From: Salegentibacter tibetensis
GTDB lineage: Bacteria > Bacteroidota > Bacteroidia > Flavobacteriales > Flavobacteriaceae
Direction: 5' to 3'
DNA length: 64,000 nt
Assembly: GCF_020164485.1 (NCBI RefSeq)
Contig: NZ_JAIQZA010000003.1
Location: 121,952-185,951 of the forward strand
The number at the start of each line of letters is the position of its first letter. The stretch's first letter is position 1. Below, piece after piece: positions 26,946 through 34,865 of the stretch. The notes under the pieces were generated by a model. It was not told the origin of the DNA. It did no database searches and saw only the letters and a list, made by a program, of their open reading frames with translations. Made by a program: the position numbers and the translations under genes.

Positions 26946-27386
26946 ATGGAAAGTATAAGGAAAAGGCCGAAAGGCGATTTTATTGCCGAAGCCAATATGG
27001 AGCAGCTCTATACGCTGACGAAACACTGGAATTCCGACCTGCATTTTTTTAGAGACGATCTTAGTTTTCTGCATAAACTTTTAGACAGCTATTTTATTTG
27101 GATAGATAAAGATGAAAATTATAAAATGGCTTCAAAAATGAAAAATGAGCTTTTAAAGTTGAGGGAGCGATGCGGGGATTTATTGGAGAAGACCGATAAG
27201 CATAGGGAACAAATAGGAAAAATGATTTTGGAAAAAATGGAAGATTCTAGGGTTTTTAGATTGGAACACGAACATTTGGAAGACGAGATAGCAAGTTTTG
27301 TAAAGGCGTTCAGGTTAAACAGGTTAGAACTTTTTAAGATAACCGAGTATATAAAAGACACCGATAAGGTGCCGGAGATCTCCTGA
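26946..27386 (+). CDS. Hypothetical helical protein between ppsA and the HPF-like gene
   Basis: 146 aa, family not recognised. Almost entirely charged helix with heptad-like stretches (about residues 60-135), so probably a coiled-coil or helical bundle; no membrane segment or signal peptide. It has its own Crp/Fnr-like promoter at 26881 identical in layout to those of its neighbours, which places it in the same stress response. Function unknown. Confidence 0.75.
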   Translation: MESIRKRPKGDFIAEANMEQLYTLTKHWNSDLHFFRDDLSFLHKLLDSYFIWIDKDENYKMASKMKNELLKLRERCGDLLEKTDKHREQIGKMILEKMEDSRVFRLEHEHLEDEIASFVKAFRLNRLELFKITEYIKDTDKVPEIS

Positions 27387-27423
27387 AATGAATGCTGAAA
27401 AATTAGCCTAATCTATAGCAAAG

Positions 27424-27466
27424 TGACCCTCATCATATTTTGAGAAGTAGCTTGAACCTAACTTTG
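27424..27466 (+). promoter_or_regulatory. Crp/Fnr-like box plus -7 element, promoter of the HPF-like gene
   Basis: TGAC-CCTC-ATCA at 27424-27435 and TAACTTTG at 27459-27466, a perfect TAnnTTTG. The offset from box start to -7 start is again 35 bp. Confidence 0.7.
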
Positions 27467-27489
27467 AGGAAACATTAAAACCTACTAGT

Positions 27490-27789
27490 ATGCTCATAAA
27501 TATTCAGTTTATAAAAACAAAAGGAAGTGAAGTTTTAACCCAAATTGTATCCAAAAACCTAAATAAACTATCAGATAAATATGACTGGCTTATAAAAGCT
27601 GAAGTTTTTTTTAAAGAAGAAAATGACCCTACAGGAAAATCAAAGATTTGTGAGATCGAGTTAAGTGCGCCCGGGCCAAGGATCTTTGCTTCCTCAACCG
27701 AAGAAAGTTTTGAATTAGCCATTAAAAAAACCGTCTTCGAACTGGAGCAGCAGCTCAAAAAACGAAAAGCTGTTTTCGTAGCACATTAA
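27490..27789 (+). CDS. HPF/RaiA family ribosome-associated protein
   Basis: 99 aa with the beta-alpha-beta-beta-beta-alpha layout of ribosome hibernation/translation-inhibitor proteins: an N-terminal strand (INIQFI), helix (LTQIVSKNLNKLSDKYDWLI), strands (KAEVFFKEE, KICEIELSAPGPRIFAS), and C-terminal helix (SFELAIKKTVFELEQQLKKRK). Such proteins bind the 30S subunit in stationary or stressed cells. Sequence is diverged, so assignment rests on fold pattern and context with the ppsA cluster. Confidence 0.75.
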   Translation: MLINIQFIKTKGSEVLTQIVSKNLNKLSDKYDWLIKAEVFFKEENDPTGKSKICEIELSAPGPRIFASSTEESFELAIKKTVFELEQQLKKRKAVFVAH

Positions 27790-27892
27790 GATGCTTATAG
27801 GGACTGTTTAAATTTTAGATTTTACAACCCATAGCGGTTAAGCTCAATTTACCTGACTTTTAGTGAAATCATTTTTTAAGCAGTCTCTTTTT

Positions 27893-28390
27893 TTAGAAGA
27901 TCAATTCCCGAAATTCCCAGGCTTTATAGCTGTAGAAAATTAAAAATCCTACCGCTACTACGAGCTCCATAAAAGTGGAAGCAAGCAAGCCGATAAACGA
28001 CCCGTATGCCGCACGTAAAGCTGATTTGGAATCAGATTTATTGATGATTTCACCAATAAAAGCTCCGGCAAAAGCTCCAATTACTATTCCCAGCGGGATT
28101 GGCACAAAAATACCAATCACCAATCCAATAGTGGCTCCCCACATTCCGGCTTTACTGCCGCCATATTTTTTTGTGCCCATGGCGGGGATAATAAGCTGCA
28201 GGGCATAAATTATAGCGGCGAGAATAAAAGCGATTCCCAATACCCAGTAATTCATTGGCACCGATGGCGCCAAATACAGTAGGAGTAATCCCACCCAACT
28301 AAGCGGTACGCCGGGTAAGACCGGTAAAAAACTACCAAGGATCGCCAGGATCATTAACACCGCTCCAATTGCAAAAAATATAAGGTCCAT
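27893..28390 (-). CDS. DUF456 family membrane protein
   Basis: 165 aa, five or six hydrophobic segments. The Gly/Pro-rich GSFLPVLPGVPLSWVGLLLL and IPLGIVIGAFAGAFIGEII are typical of DUF456, whose function is unknown. ATG at 28390. Convergent with the HPF-like gene and divergent from the BlaI cluster. Confidence 0.85.
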   Translation of the reverse strand: MDLIFFAIGAVLMILAILGSFLPVLPGVPLSWVGLLLLYLAPSVPMNYWVLGIAFILAAIIYALQLIIPAMGTKKYGGSKAGMWGATIGLVIGIFVPIPLGIVIGAFAGAFIGEIINKSDSKSALRAAYGSFIGLLASTFMELVVAVGFLIFYSYKAWEFRELIF

Positions 28391-28447
28391 AGTCTTTCAA
28401 AATAAATTGATTTTCAAAGATAGATTAATTCCGAATTAAATTTTTAA

Positions 28448-28487
28448 CTAAAAGATTAGGTTAAACTAAAATGTTAGTTTATATTTG
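28448..28487 (+). promoter_or_regulatory. Twin BlaI-type operators and -7 element of the first BlaI cluster
   Basis: Two CTA-N6-TAG sites, CTA-AAAGAT-TAG (28448-28459) and CTA-AAATGT-TAG (28466-28477), then -7 TATATTTG at 28480-28487. The second site is also part of the longer palindrome AAACTA...TAGTTT. The same site type controls the second BlaI/M56 pair (47076-47134). Confidence 0.65.
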
Positions 28488-28503
28488 ATTGTATTTTAAA
28501 ATT

Positions 28504-29031
28504 ATGCCTATGGAATATAAAACTGTTTTAAAGGTTTTTATCATTATTTCCCTAATGATTGGAATTACTGGTTGTAGGGAAGAAACTCAGGCTAAAGTAG
28601 AAACCTTAGATAATAAGAAAGAAATTGCAACCTTCAATTTTGATAATAAGAGAGAACTATCTGAATATAAAAAACTGGAGTTAGATAAAACTCATCCCAA
28701 TTTATTGAATCCGGCAATTTCAAAATCTGAATATAAATTAGTAGTTCAATCCTGGACAGAGTTACATCAGAAAATTGGTGATTATCTTTCAGAACATGAT
28801 TTTAACTGGGAAATAGAAGATACTGCGGTATCTATAGTGCATAAAATATACTTTAAGCCTAATGGAGAGATTGAAAATTACTTCTTTAATGTTTTAAATG
28901 AAAATGTTTCGAAACAAAAGAAAAAACAGTTTGCGAGTTTAGTTTCCGACTTTGCAAGAGATAATCACATCGAGTTTAAAAAGGATGAAGGTTTTGCTCA
29001 ATGCGGTAAAACGAGATATTTTAATGAGTGA
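28504..29031 (+). CDS. Predicted lipoprotein at the head of the BlaI cluster
   Basis: About 175 aa. N-terminal helix ending in the lipobox ITGC (SLMIGITGCREE), so a lipid-anchored periplasmic protein; the rest is soluble, mixed alpha/beta, with no recognised family. The track frame starts at a TTG (28489) lying at the transcription start, just after the -7 element (28480-28487), so the ATG at 28504 is the real start. As the first gene behind the BlaI-type operators it is probably a sensor-linked effector, but this is inference. Confidence 0.75.
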   Translation: MPMEYKTVLKVFIIISLMIGITGCREETQAKVETLDNKKEIATFNFDNKRELSEYKKLELDKTHPNLLNPAISKSEYKLVVQSWTELHQKIGDYLSEHDFNWEIEDTAVSIVHKIYFKPNGEIENYFFNVLNENVSKQKKKQFASLVSDFARDNHIEFKKDEGFAQCGKTRYFNE

Positions 29032-29037
29032 AAATAG

Positions 29038-29057
29038 ATTTCCGTCTGCACGGAAAT
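29038..29057 (+). repeat. Perfect 8-bp hairpin between the lipoprotein gene and blaI
   Basis: ATTTCCGT-CTGC-ACGGAAAT. Resembles the common dispersed cggaaatgac repeat more than a terminator (no T run). It lies 15 bp before the blaI ATG. Confidence 0.45.
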
Positions 29058-29072
29058 GACAAAGAAATATTT

Positions 29073-29435
29073 ATGAAACAACTAACCAAGGCTGAGGAAG
29101 AGATTATGCAAATTCTCTGGAAACTGGAGAAAGCAAATGTTGCTTCTATAATTGAGGAAATGCCGGAGCCAAAGCCGGCTTATAATACGGTTTCTACCAT
29201 TGTGAGGATCCTGGAGGATAAAGGTTTTGTAGATCACGAAAAGAAGGGGAAAGGTTACTTGTATTTTCCGCTTTTGGCGCGTGAAACCTATAGCAACCAA
29301 AGCATCAATAAATTGATGAACAATTATTTTAATGGCTCCTTTAAAAGTATGGTTTCTTTTTTTATGAAAAAGAACGATATGGACACCAAAGACCTGGAAG
29401 CCATTTTAAAAGAAATCAATAAAAAAGAGAAATAA
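29073..29435 (+). CDS. BlaI/MecI/CopY family repressor, first copy
   Basis: 120 aa winged-helix repressor: LTKAEEEIMQILWKLEKA, PKPAYNTVSTIVRILEDKGF and the C-terminal dimerisation helix. In the BlaI system the repressor is cleaved when the membrane peptidase senses a signal. The frame is open to 29028, but MKQLTKAEEEIM (ATG at 29073) is the family start. Its stop overlaps the M56 gene start (TAATG). Likely binds CTA-N6-TAG sites at 28448 and 28466. Confidence 0.92.
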   Translation: MKQLTKAEEEIMQILWKLEKANVASIIEEMPEPKPAYNTVSTIVRILEDKGFVDHEKKGKGYLYFPLLARETYSNQSINKLMNNYFNGSFKSMVSFFMKKNDMDTKDLEAILKEINKKEK

Positions 29436-31000
29436 TGTTACAGTATATACTTCAGGTGGTGTTGTTTCAACTCGGCTTTTTGCTGATGTATGAACTGCTG
29501 CTCAAAAAAGAGACATTTTTTACCATAAACAGGTGGTATTTATTGGTGACACCGCTCGTTTCCCTTTTTCTGCCTTTGCTAAAATTTCAAAGTTTAGCTA
29601 TGCTAGTACCAGCTGAATCTATCTCGGCACTTTCACAGGTATGGCTTCCCGAAGTTTATATTGGCGGTCAGCCTGAAAATATTCAGCAATTACCCGCCGT
29701 AAGTGTAGCGCAGGAGCAAGGGTTGCAAATTAATTGGTGGTTGGTGACTTATATTTCAGGCGTAGTGCTTAGTTTAATTTTATTACTGAAAAAATACCGA
29801 AACCTAAATCATTTATTTCGCTTCCGAAGAATTTCTGAAGACAAAGAACTGCGAATAATTGAAGTTCCTAATTCAAATATTGCCTGTACGTTCTTCAAAA
29901 CCGTGTTTTTGGGCGATAAATTATCTGCAGTAGAAAAGCAACAAATCCTGTCTCACGAGCTGGTTCATGTAAAACAAAAACACAGCCTGGATCTGCTGTT
30001 TTTTGAAGTTTTAAAAATTTTATTCTGGTTTAATCCGCTGGTGTACATCTACCAGAGCAGGATCGCAACTTTGCATGAGTTCATCGCCGATGCAAATGTG
30101 GTAAAAACTACCGCCAAACGCAGCTATTATGAACAGTTGCTTAACACCGCGTTTAACACGCAGAATATTTCATTCATCAATCAATTTTTTAATCATTCAT
30201 TAATCAAAAAACGAATTATTATGTTACAAAAATCAAGATCAAAAACCATCGCGAAATTCAAGTACCTTTTTGTGCTGCCCTTACTTTTTATGATGCTCAC
30301 TTATGTGTCCTGTTCAGAAGAAAATTCATCTATGAACGCTCAGGAAGATTCGCTATCTCAGTATAGCTATACTTTAGAAAAAGGGGAAGAAATGGTTGGA
30401 GAAAAAAAGAGAATTCATAAGAAGTATGAAGATTTCCTTACCAATAATCCGGATTATGTAAGTTGGGCTACGATCGATGGTCAATCCATAAGCTATTCTG
30501 TACATAGTGTAGAGGAAGAAGTGCCTGAGGGCTACATCAAATTATACGTTAGCGATAAATATGATATGTACATCAATTTACCGAATTCCGGAAAAGAAAA
30601 AGACGCTGATAAATATGCTGAAGAAATAGAATATGATAGCGATAATGCGGTTCCTTTTGCAGTAATTGATGAGGTTCCTGTTTTTCAGGGTTGTGAAAAT
30701 CTAACTTCAAATGAGGAGCGAAAGAAGTGTATGTCTAATAAAATTTCGCAGTTTGTAAATAGAAATTTTAATACCGGTTTAAGTAAGGAGTTAAACCTTG
30801 AAGAACCTAGTCGTATAATTACTCAATTTAGAATAGATGAAACCGGGAAGGTTGTAGATATAAAAGCTCGGGCATCCCGTCCTGAACTGCAAACCGAAGC
30901 CATTCGGGTTATTTCTGAACTTCCTAAAATGAAGCCTGGGAAACAGGGAGGGAAAGATGTTAGTGTTATGTATTCACTACCTATTATTTTAAACAATTGA
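29435..31000 (+). CDS. M56 (BlaR1-type) membrane metallopeptidase fused to a TonB-like domain
   Basis: 521 aa. Four membrane helices in the first 110 and around 280-300 residues frame the zinc protease motif SHELVHVKQKH (HExxH). After the last helix (FVLPLLFMMLTYVSCSE) comes a 220-residue periplasmic part with a Cys pair (QGCENLTSNEERKKC) and a TonB C-terminal-like domain (TQFRIDETGKVVDIKARASR, KPGKQGGKDVSVMYSLP). Flavobacterial BlaR1 homologues often carry such tails. Predicted to relay an envelope signal by cleaving the neighbouring BlaI. Confidence 0.9.
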   Translation: MLQYILQVVLFQLGFLLMYELLLKKETFFTINRWYLLVTPLVSLFLPLLKFQSLAMLVPAESISALSQVWLPEVYIGGQPENIQQLPAVSVAQEQGLQINWWLVTYISGVVLSLILLLKKYRNLNHLFRFRRISEDKELRIIEVPNSNIACTFFKTVFLGDKLSAVEKQQILSHELVHVKQKHSLDLLFFEVLKILFWFNPLVYIYQSRIATLHEFIADANVVKTTAKRSYYEQLLNTAFNTQNISFINQFFNHSLIKKRIIMLQKSRSKTIAKFKYLFVLPLLFMMLTYVSCSEENSSMNAQEDSLSQYSYTLEKGEEMVGEKKRIHKKYEDFLTNNPDYVSWATIDGQSISYSVHSVEEEVPEGYIKLYVSDKYDMYINLPNSGKEKDADKYAEEIEYDSDNAVPFAVIDEVPVFQGCENLTSNEERKKCMSNKISQFVNRNFNTGLSKELNLEEPSRIITQFRIDETGKVVDIKARASRPELQTEAIRVISELPKMKPGKQGGKDVSVMYSLPIILNN

Positions 31001-32142
31001 ATAAAATCAGTTTCATTATTATATTAATGTTAGCCTTCAAAGCCGAAGCTCAAACTTCGGCTTTGGCCATTTCAGATAGTTTGTATGCCGTGGGGGAATA
31101 TTCGGAAGCGATAGATAAACTCCAGGAAATAACTCCCAGGACAGAGAAAACCTATCTTAAGCTAGCTAAGAATTATGCTGCGAATCGACAACCCGAAATC
31201 GCGCTGGAGAACTACAAAAAGGTTTTAAACCAAAATCCAGATCGTATTCTAACCACCATAGATTATGGCGACTTACTGGTGAAAACCGGAAAATTGGAAA
31301 CTGCCGATAGTCTTTTTAAAGAATTGGCCGAAAAATATCCGAAGAACGCCAATTTTAAGTTTCAGCAGGCTTTAATTAAGGAAAAACTAGAAGACAGTAC
31401 AGCGATGCATTATTTTATGTACACTATCATGCTGGACACTACGCACCAGGCAGCGCTTTACAAAGTAGCTAAAGATAAATTAAAGAACCGCCAGTACACC
31501 ATGGCAGAGCATTATAGTAAACGCGGGCTTCGGGCAAATCCTAATAATCCCTCTTTGCTTTCTATTCTGGCACAAACTTATTCTTCATTAAAACTCTATA
31601 AAGAAGCGATTCCGCCTTATGAAAAGTTGATTGATCTTGGGCAGGGCACCGAGTTTATCTATAACAAACTTGGATTTGCTTATTATCAAATTGGAGATTA
31701 TAAAGAGGCGATTACATTGTATAAAAAGGCGTTGGAGCTGGAAGACCGAAATTCGGCCACGCATTATACCCTCGGAAAATTGTATGCCTTAACGGGGGAT
31801 TTAGATAAGTCTGAAACCCATTTATTGATGTCTATTCTTATTAAAAAACAACCGGTAGATGCTGAATATTTGAGTCTGGGGCTTACCTACAAAATGCAGG
31901 AAGATTATAAAGATGCACTGGAATATTTTAATAAAGCCCTGGAAGAAAACCCCGATAACGAAAGAGCCTTATACGAACGTGCCGTAGCAGCCGATAATTA
32001 TTTTGCTGATGATGAGACCGCAATTGGTTATTACCAGGCTTATTTTAATAAATACGAAAGTATTGGAAACGACGGGATGTTATATCGTGCAAAAACCAGG
32101 ATAAGCGATCTTAAGAAAAAAATACATTTAGCTGGAAATTAG
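30997..32142 (+). CDS. Secreted TPR-repeat protein
   Basis: 381 aa. Signal peptide MNKISFIIILMLAFKAEAQ, then at least eight tetratricopeptide repeats (examples PEIALENYKKVLNQNPDRI, GDYKEAITLYKKALELEDRN, EDYKDALEYFNKALEENPDN). Probably a periplasmic scaffold in the BlaI/M56 circuit. It starts with TTG inside the TTGA that stops the M56 gene, so translation is coupled; no in-frame ATG precedes the signal peptide, which supports the TTG. Confidence 0.85.
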   Translation: MNKISFIIILMLAFKAEAQTSALAISDSLYAVGEYSEAIDKLQEITPRTEKTYLKLAKNYAANRQPEIALENYKKVLNQNPDRILTTIDYGDLLVKTGKLETADSLFKELAEKYPKNANFKFQQALIKEKLEDSTAMHYFMYTIMLDTTHQAALYKVAKDKLKNRQYTMAEHYSKRGLRANPNNPSLLSILAQTYSSLKLYKEAIPPYEKLIDLGQGTEFIYNKLGFAYYQIGDYKEAITLYKKALELEDRNSATHYTLGKLYALTGDLDKSETHLLMSILIKKQPVDAEYLSLGLTYKMQEDYKDALEYFNKALEENPDNERALYERAVAADNYFADDETAIGYYQAYFNKYESIGNDGMLYRAKTRISDLKKKIHLAGN

Positions 32143-32147
32143 CTTGG

Positions 32148-32267
32148 GTGAAAACTTTCAGGGCAAAGACAAATAAACATTTTTTAGAATATAAAAATAT
32201 CAATCTGGATGACTCCGGCTGGCAGGAAGATGTGAAGTCTTTAGAACTGGATGTGATTAAAGATTAG
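32148..32267 (+). other. Short open frame of unclear status
   Basis: A 39-codon frame from GTG (VKTFRAKTNKHFLEYKNINL...) ending at TAG 32267. It reads like the C-terminal end of a soluble protein rather than random DNA, so it may be a remnant. No family recognised. Confidence 0.3.
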
Positions 32268-32303
32268 CTATTGATTTTCACAAAGCTTTCTTTTAAATTT
32301 CAT

Positions 32304-32311
32304 TACTTTTG
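32304..32311 (+). promoter_or_regulatory. -7 element upstream of the lipoprotein at 32336
   Basis: TACTTTTG, perfect TAnnTTTG, 25 bp before the ATG at 32336. Confidence 0.5.
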
Positions 32312-32335
32312 CTCAAAGTCCAAGCGCGTTTGCCA

Positions 32336-32905
32336 ATGAAAAAAGCTTTACTCGATAATCGAGATTTAAATGCTCTGAAACCTGTCTCGAGATTTAAGTG
32401 TTGTTGCTTCTATAATTGCCTCCTGATTTTGTTCCGGCGAAGTTTACTTGCAATTGCTGTTTTAGCAGTTTTCTCCTGTAATTTTGAGACTAAGAAAATT
32501 TCTTCAGAAGAAGTGCTGGAGCTTGAATCCCGAACGCTTAATTGGAAAGAAGTGGACGAATATCCTGCTTTTGAAAATTGCCAGAATGAAACCGAACTTC
32601 GTGCGGCACGCGAATGCTTTGAGCGGGAAGTCGCTGAAAATATTTACGCTTATCTTTCCAAACAACAACCCGTAGTAACTGAATCTATAGACGATACGCT
32701 TTATCTTTACCTTGAAATTAATAGCTCGGGACGTCCCGAGATAGATTCGGTACAAATAGATTCTACACTAAACAATCAACTTCCGGAATTAAGATTGTGG
32801 TTAAATCAAAGTATAGATTCCCTTCCAAAAATTTACCCGGCCAGCAAGCGAGGTGTGCCGGTTTCTACCGTTTTTAAAATGCCTATTGTTATTAAAGCTG
32901 AATAA
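32336..32905 (+). CDS. Predicted lipoprotein related to the M56 periplasmic domain
   Basis: About 189 aa from the ATG at 32336. A TTG at 32429 would give a cleaner lipoprotein signal (FRRSLLAIAVLAVFSC), so the true start is uncertain. The Cys-containing segment VDEYPAFENCQNETELRAAR followed by ECFEREVAENIYAYL resembles PVFQGCENLTSNEERKKC in the M56 protein at 29435, and the C-terminus has the TonB-like SSGRPEIDSVQIDS pattern. Likely a paralogue of that periplasmic module, lipid-anchored. Confidence 0.7.
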   Translation: MKKALLDNRDLNALKPVSRFKCCCFYNCLLILFRRSLLAIAVLAVFSCNFETKKISSEEVLELESRTLNWKEVDEYPAFENCQNETELRAARECFEREVAENIYAYLSKQQPVVTESIDDTLYLYLEINSSGRPEIDSVQIDSTLNNQLPELRLWLNQSIDSLPKIYPASKRGVPVSTVFKMPIVIKAE

Positions 32906-33036
32906 GCCAAAAGTTAGAAATACGAGGTTAGAGGTACGAATTAATATTACTTTTATCTGGGGTTATTTCTAAATTATCAAACATAACATTCCTGTTATAT
33001 ATAAATCTCGTAAATTTAGTTAGCAAAAAACTTCAG

Positions 33037-33439
33037 ATGAAAAAAGTAGAAATATATGTTGAAAAAGCTGAAGATGGGACGTATTGGGGTAGCTCTCAAA
33101 ATATTCCTGGTGGTATAAGTGCTTTTGGAAATTCATTGGATGAACTAAAGCAAAATCTAAAGATTGCATTTCAGGATATAAAGAAGTAGCCGAAGATCTT
33201 AATGAAGATTGGTTAGATGAACTCAAAGATTTAGGTGAATTTGAATACAAGCTTGATATAGCTTCATTCTTTAAACTTCTCCCGATAAAAATTTCTGCTA
33301 TTGCCGAAAAACCGGTATAAATCCTTCATTGATGCGTCAATATGCCAGCGGAAAAGCAAATGCTTCAGAAGAAAGGGCAAGAAAAATTGAAAAAGCCATT
33401 CACGAATTAGGCGAAGACCTTCTTTCCATTTCTATCTAA
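33037..33439 (+). pseudogene. Frameshifted HicB-type antitoxin gene
   Basis: Reads MKKVEIYVEKAEDGTYWGSS, then stops at a TAG (33187-33189); in the next frame it continues KEVAEDLNEDWLDELKDLGE...LDIASFFKLLP, stops again near 33318, and in a third frame ends NPSLMRQYASGKANASEERA...LLSISI. These parts line up with one HicB protein (N-terminal HicB fold plus C-terminal XRE-like helix domain). Two single-base losses explain it. No hicA toxin gene is next to it. Its end overlaps the YciI-like gene by 4 bp. Confidence 0.8.
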
Positions 33440-33711
33440 TTCCCAATCACCACATTCCATTTTTTTACCGTCCAGGCTTTTATGAGTCCGTTTTTTACAT
33501 AAGGATCGTTCTCTGCAAAAGATTTAGCTATTTTATCTGTCTCGGCTTTAAAAACCAGTACAGCTTCGTTAGCTGAATCTATAGTACCACCTAGCGTAAG
33601 GTAGCCTTCATTAAAATATTCGGTGGCGTGGTTTAAATGTTCTTTCCTGAAATTTACTCGATCTTCAAGGTAATTTTCTCCGGTGATATAACTTAAAATA
33701 TAATAATCCAT
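33436..33711 (-). CDS. YciI-like domain protein
   Basis: 91 aa. DYYILSYITGENYLEDRVNF, RKEHLNHATEYFNEGYLTLGG and the SFAENDPYVKNGLIKAWTV motif (His and Asp-Pro as in YciI/PF03795) identify the family, a ferredoxin-like fold with no settled biochemical role. ATG at 33711; 2 bp from the glycosyltransferase gene, so probably one operon. Confidence 0.88.
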   Translation of the reverse strand: MDYYILSYITGENYLEDRVNFRKEHLNHATEYFNEGYLTLGGTIDSANEAVLVFKAETDKIAKSFAENDPYVKNGLIKAWTVKKWNVVIGN

Positions 33712-33713
33712 CT

Positions 33714-34853
33714 TTATCTTTTGAATTGTCTTCCTTTCCAGTAAAAGTCCGAAAATAGGGATTTCACGGCTACGTAAGTGCTAAAAAAAGGATAAAAGAT
33801 ACTACTCCAAAAATAACTTCGCAAGACTGTTTCCCGCTGAAAAAATTTAGCTGAACTGAAGATTAAAATAAAATCCAAATTGAATTTTATTAGAAAAATA
33901 ATCAAAATAGGTTGGTAAGGCAAAACCAGAACAAACACTAAAATAGCAGCGATCACCAGGCTTAAATTCATTAAAAGAACGCTTAGTCCTGTAAATTTAG
34001 CGAACAGGCTTTTGTAGGCCGGAGCTTTAGAAGCCCATCTTATCCTTTGAGAAACCAAATTGCCTAAATTATTCTGAGGACGAGTATACACAATAGCATT
34101 TCGACTTTTCAAAAATCCGACCTTATAATTTTCCTGCTGAAATTTTTGAAGCAGGAAAACATCGTCGCCACTGGCAATTTCATCATTTCCCGAGAACCCC
34201 GAAACCTCTAAAAAAGCTTCCTTTTCATAACATAAATTAGCGCCGTTGCACATAAAAGCTTTTTCTAACCCAAAAGCTCCTGCGGTTGATGCCTGTAGGC
34301 TTAAAATATCGAGCTCTTCAAAATTTCGAAAGTTGGGTTTTTGTTTAATTTTTGCAGCAACTTGACGTAAAGAAACCGGACCGGCAATGAGCCTATTTCC
34401 GGTTTTTAGAATAAAATCGCTATAAGTTTTTAACCAGTTTTCAGGAACACGGCAATCGGCATCGGTGGTAAGGATATATTCCAAATTTGCTGAATTAATA
34501 GCAGTGCTAATAGCGTCTTTTTTCGGCGAATTTGAAACTCGTCTATTTTCTAAAATTACTAGTTTGAATTCTGAATAAGTTTTCTGGAATTTTTCTATGA
34601 TTTCTACCGAGTTATCTTCAGATTCATCATTGACCAGTATAATTTCAAATTTTGTTTTTAGGTAATTTATTTGAGTGAGGGAATTAAGTAAATCCGGTAA
34701 ATTTTCGGCTTCATTTCTGAAAGGAATAACTATGGAAAACCCGATTTCCGCAGGTGAATTTTCCGAAGGGAATTCCTGTGTTTTTTTCCAGCCATAAAGC
34801 AGCATTAGGATTAAAACCGAATAACAGATACAGATGATAATAAAGATAAACAT
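33714..34853 (-). CDS. Glycosyltransferase family 2, membrane-anchored
   Basis: 379 aa. One N-terminal helix, then the GT-A domain: VIPFRNEAENLPDLLNSL, ILVNDESEDNS, LTTDADCRVPENWL (DxD-type Asp), SGDDVFLLQKF (catalytic Asp) and QRIRWASKAP (QxxRW). Three C-terminal helices follow. This is the processive-type GT2 layout used in polysaccharide or glycolipid synthesis; donor and acceptor unknown. Upstream of YciI-like gene on the same strand. Confidence 0.88.
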   Translation of the reverse strand: MFIFIIICICYSVLILMLLYGWKKTQEFPSENSPAEIGFSIVIPFRNEAENLPDLLNSLTQINYLKTKFEIILVNDESEDNSVEIIEKFQKTYSEFKLVILENRRVSNSPKKDAISTAINSANLEYILTTDADCRVPENWLKTYSDFILKTGNRLIAGPVSLRQVAAKIKQKPNFRNFEELDILSLQASTAGAFGLEKAFMCNGANLCYEKEAFLEVSGFSGNDEIASGDDVFLLQKFQQENYKVGFLKSRNAIVYTRPQNNLGNLVSQRIRWASKAPAYKSLFAKFTGLSVLLMNLSLVIAAILVFVLVLPYQPILIIFLIKFNLDFILIFSSAKFFQRETVLRSYFWSSIFYPFFSTYVAVKSLFSDFYWKGRQFKR

Positions 34854-34865
34854 ATTCGGTTTTTT

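Noticed and set aside
29038..29057. BlaI operator directly before the first blaI gene
   Set aside because: The hairpin ATTTCCGT/ACGGAAAT does not fit CTA-N6-TAG and resembles a common dispersed repeat.
28504..32905. Beta-lactam resistance locus
   Set aside because: BlaI and M56 proteins are present but no beta-lactamase or PBP gene is in the cluster; in this phylum such pairs often serve other envelope signals.
33020..33250. 76-codon minus-strand frame
   Set aside because: It is the antisense of the broken hicB gene.
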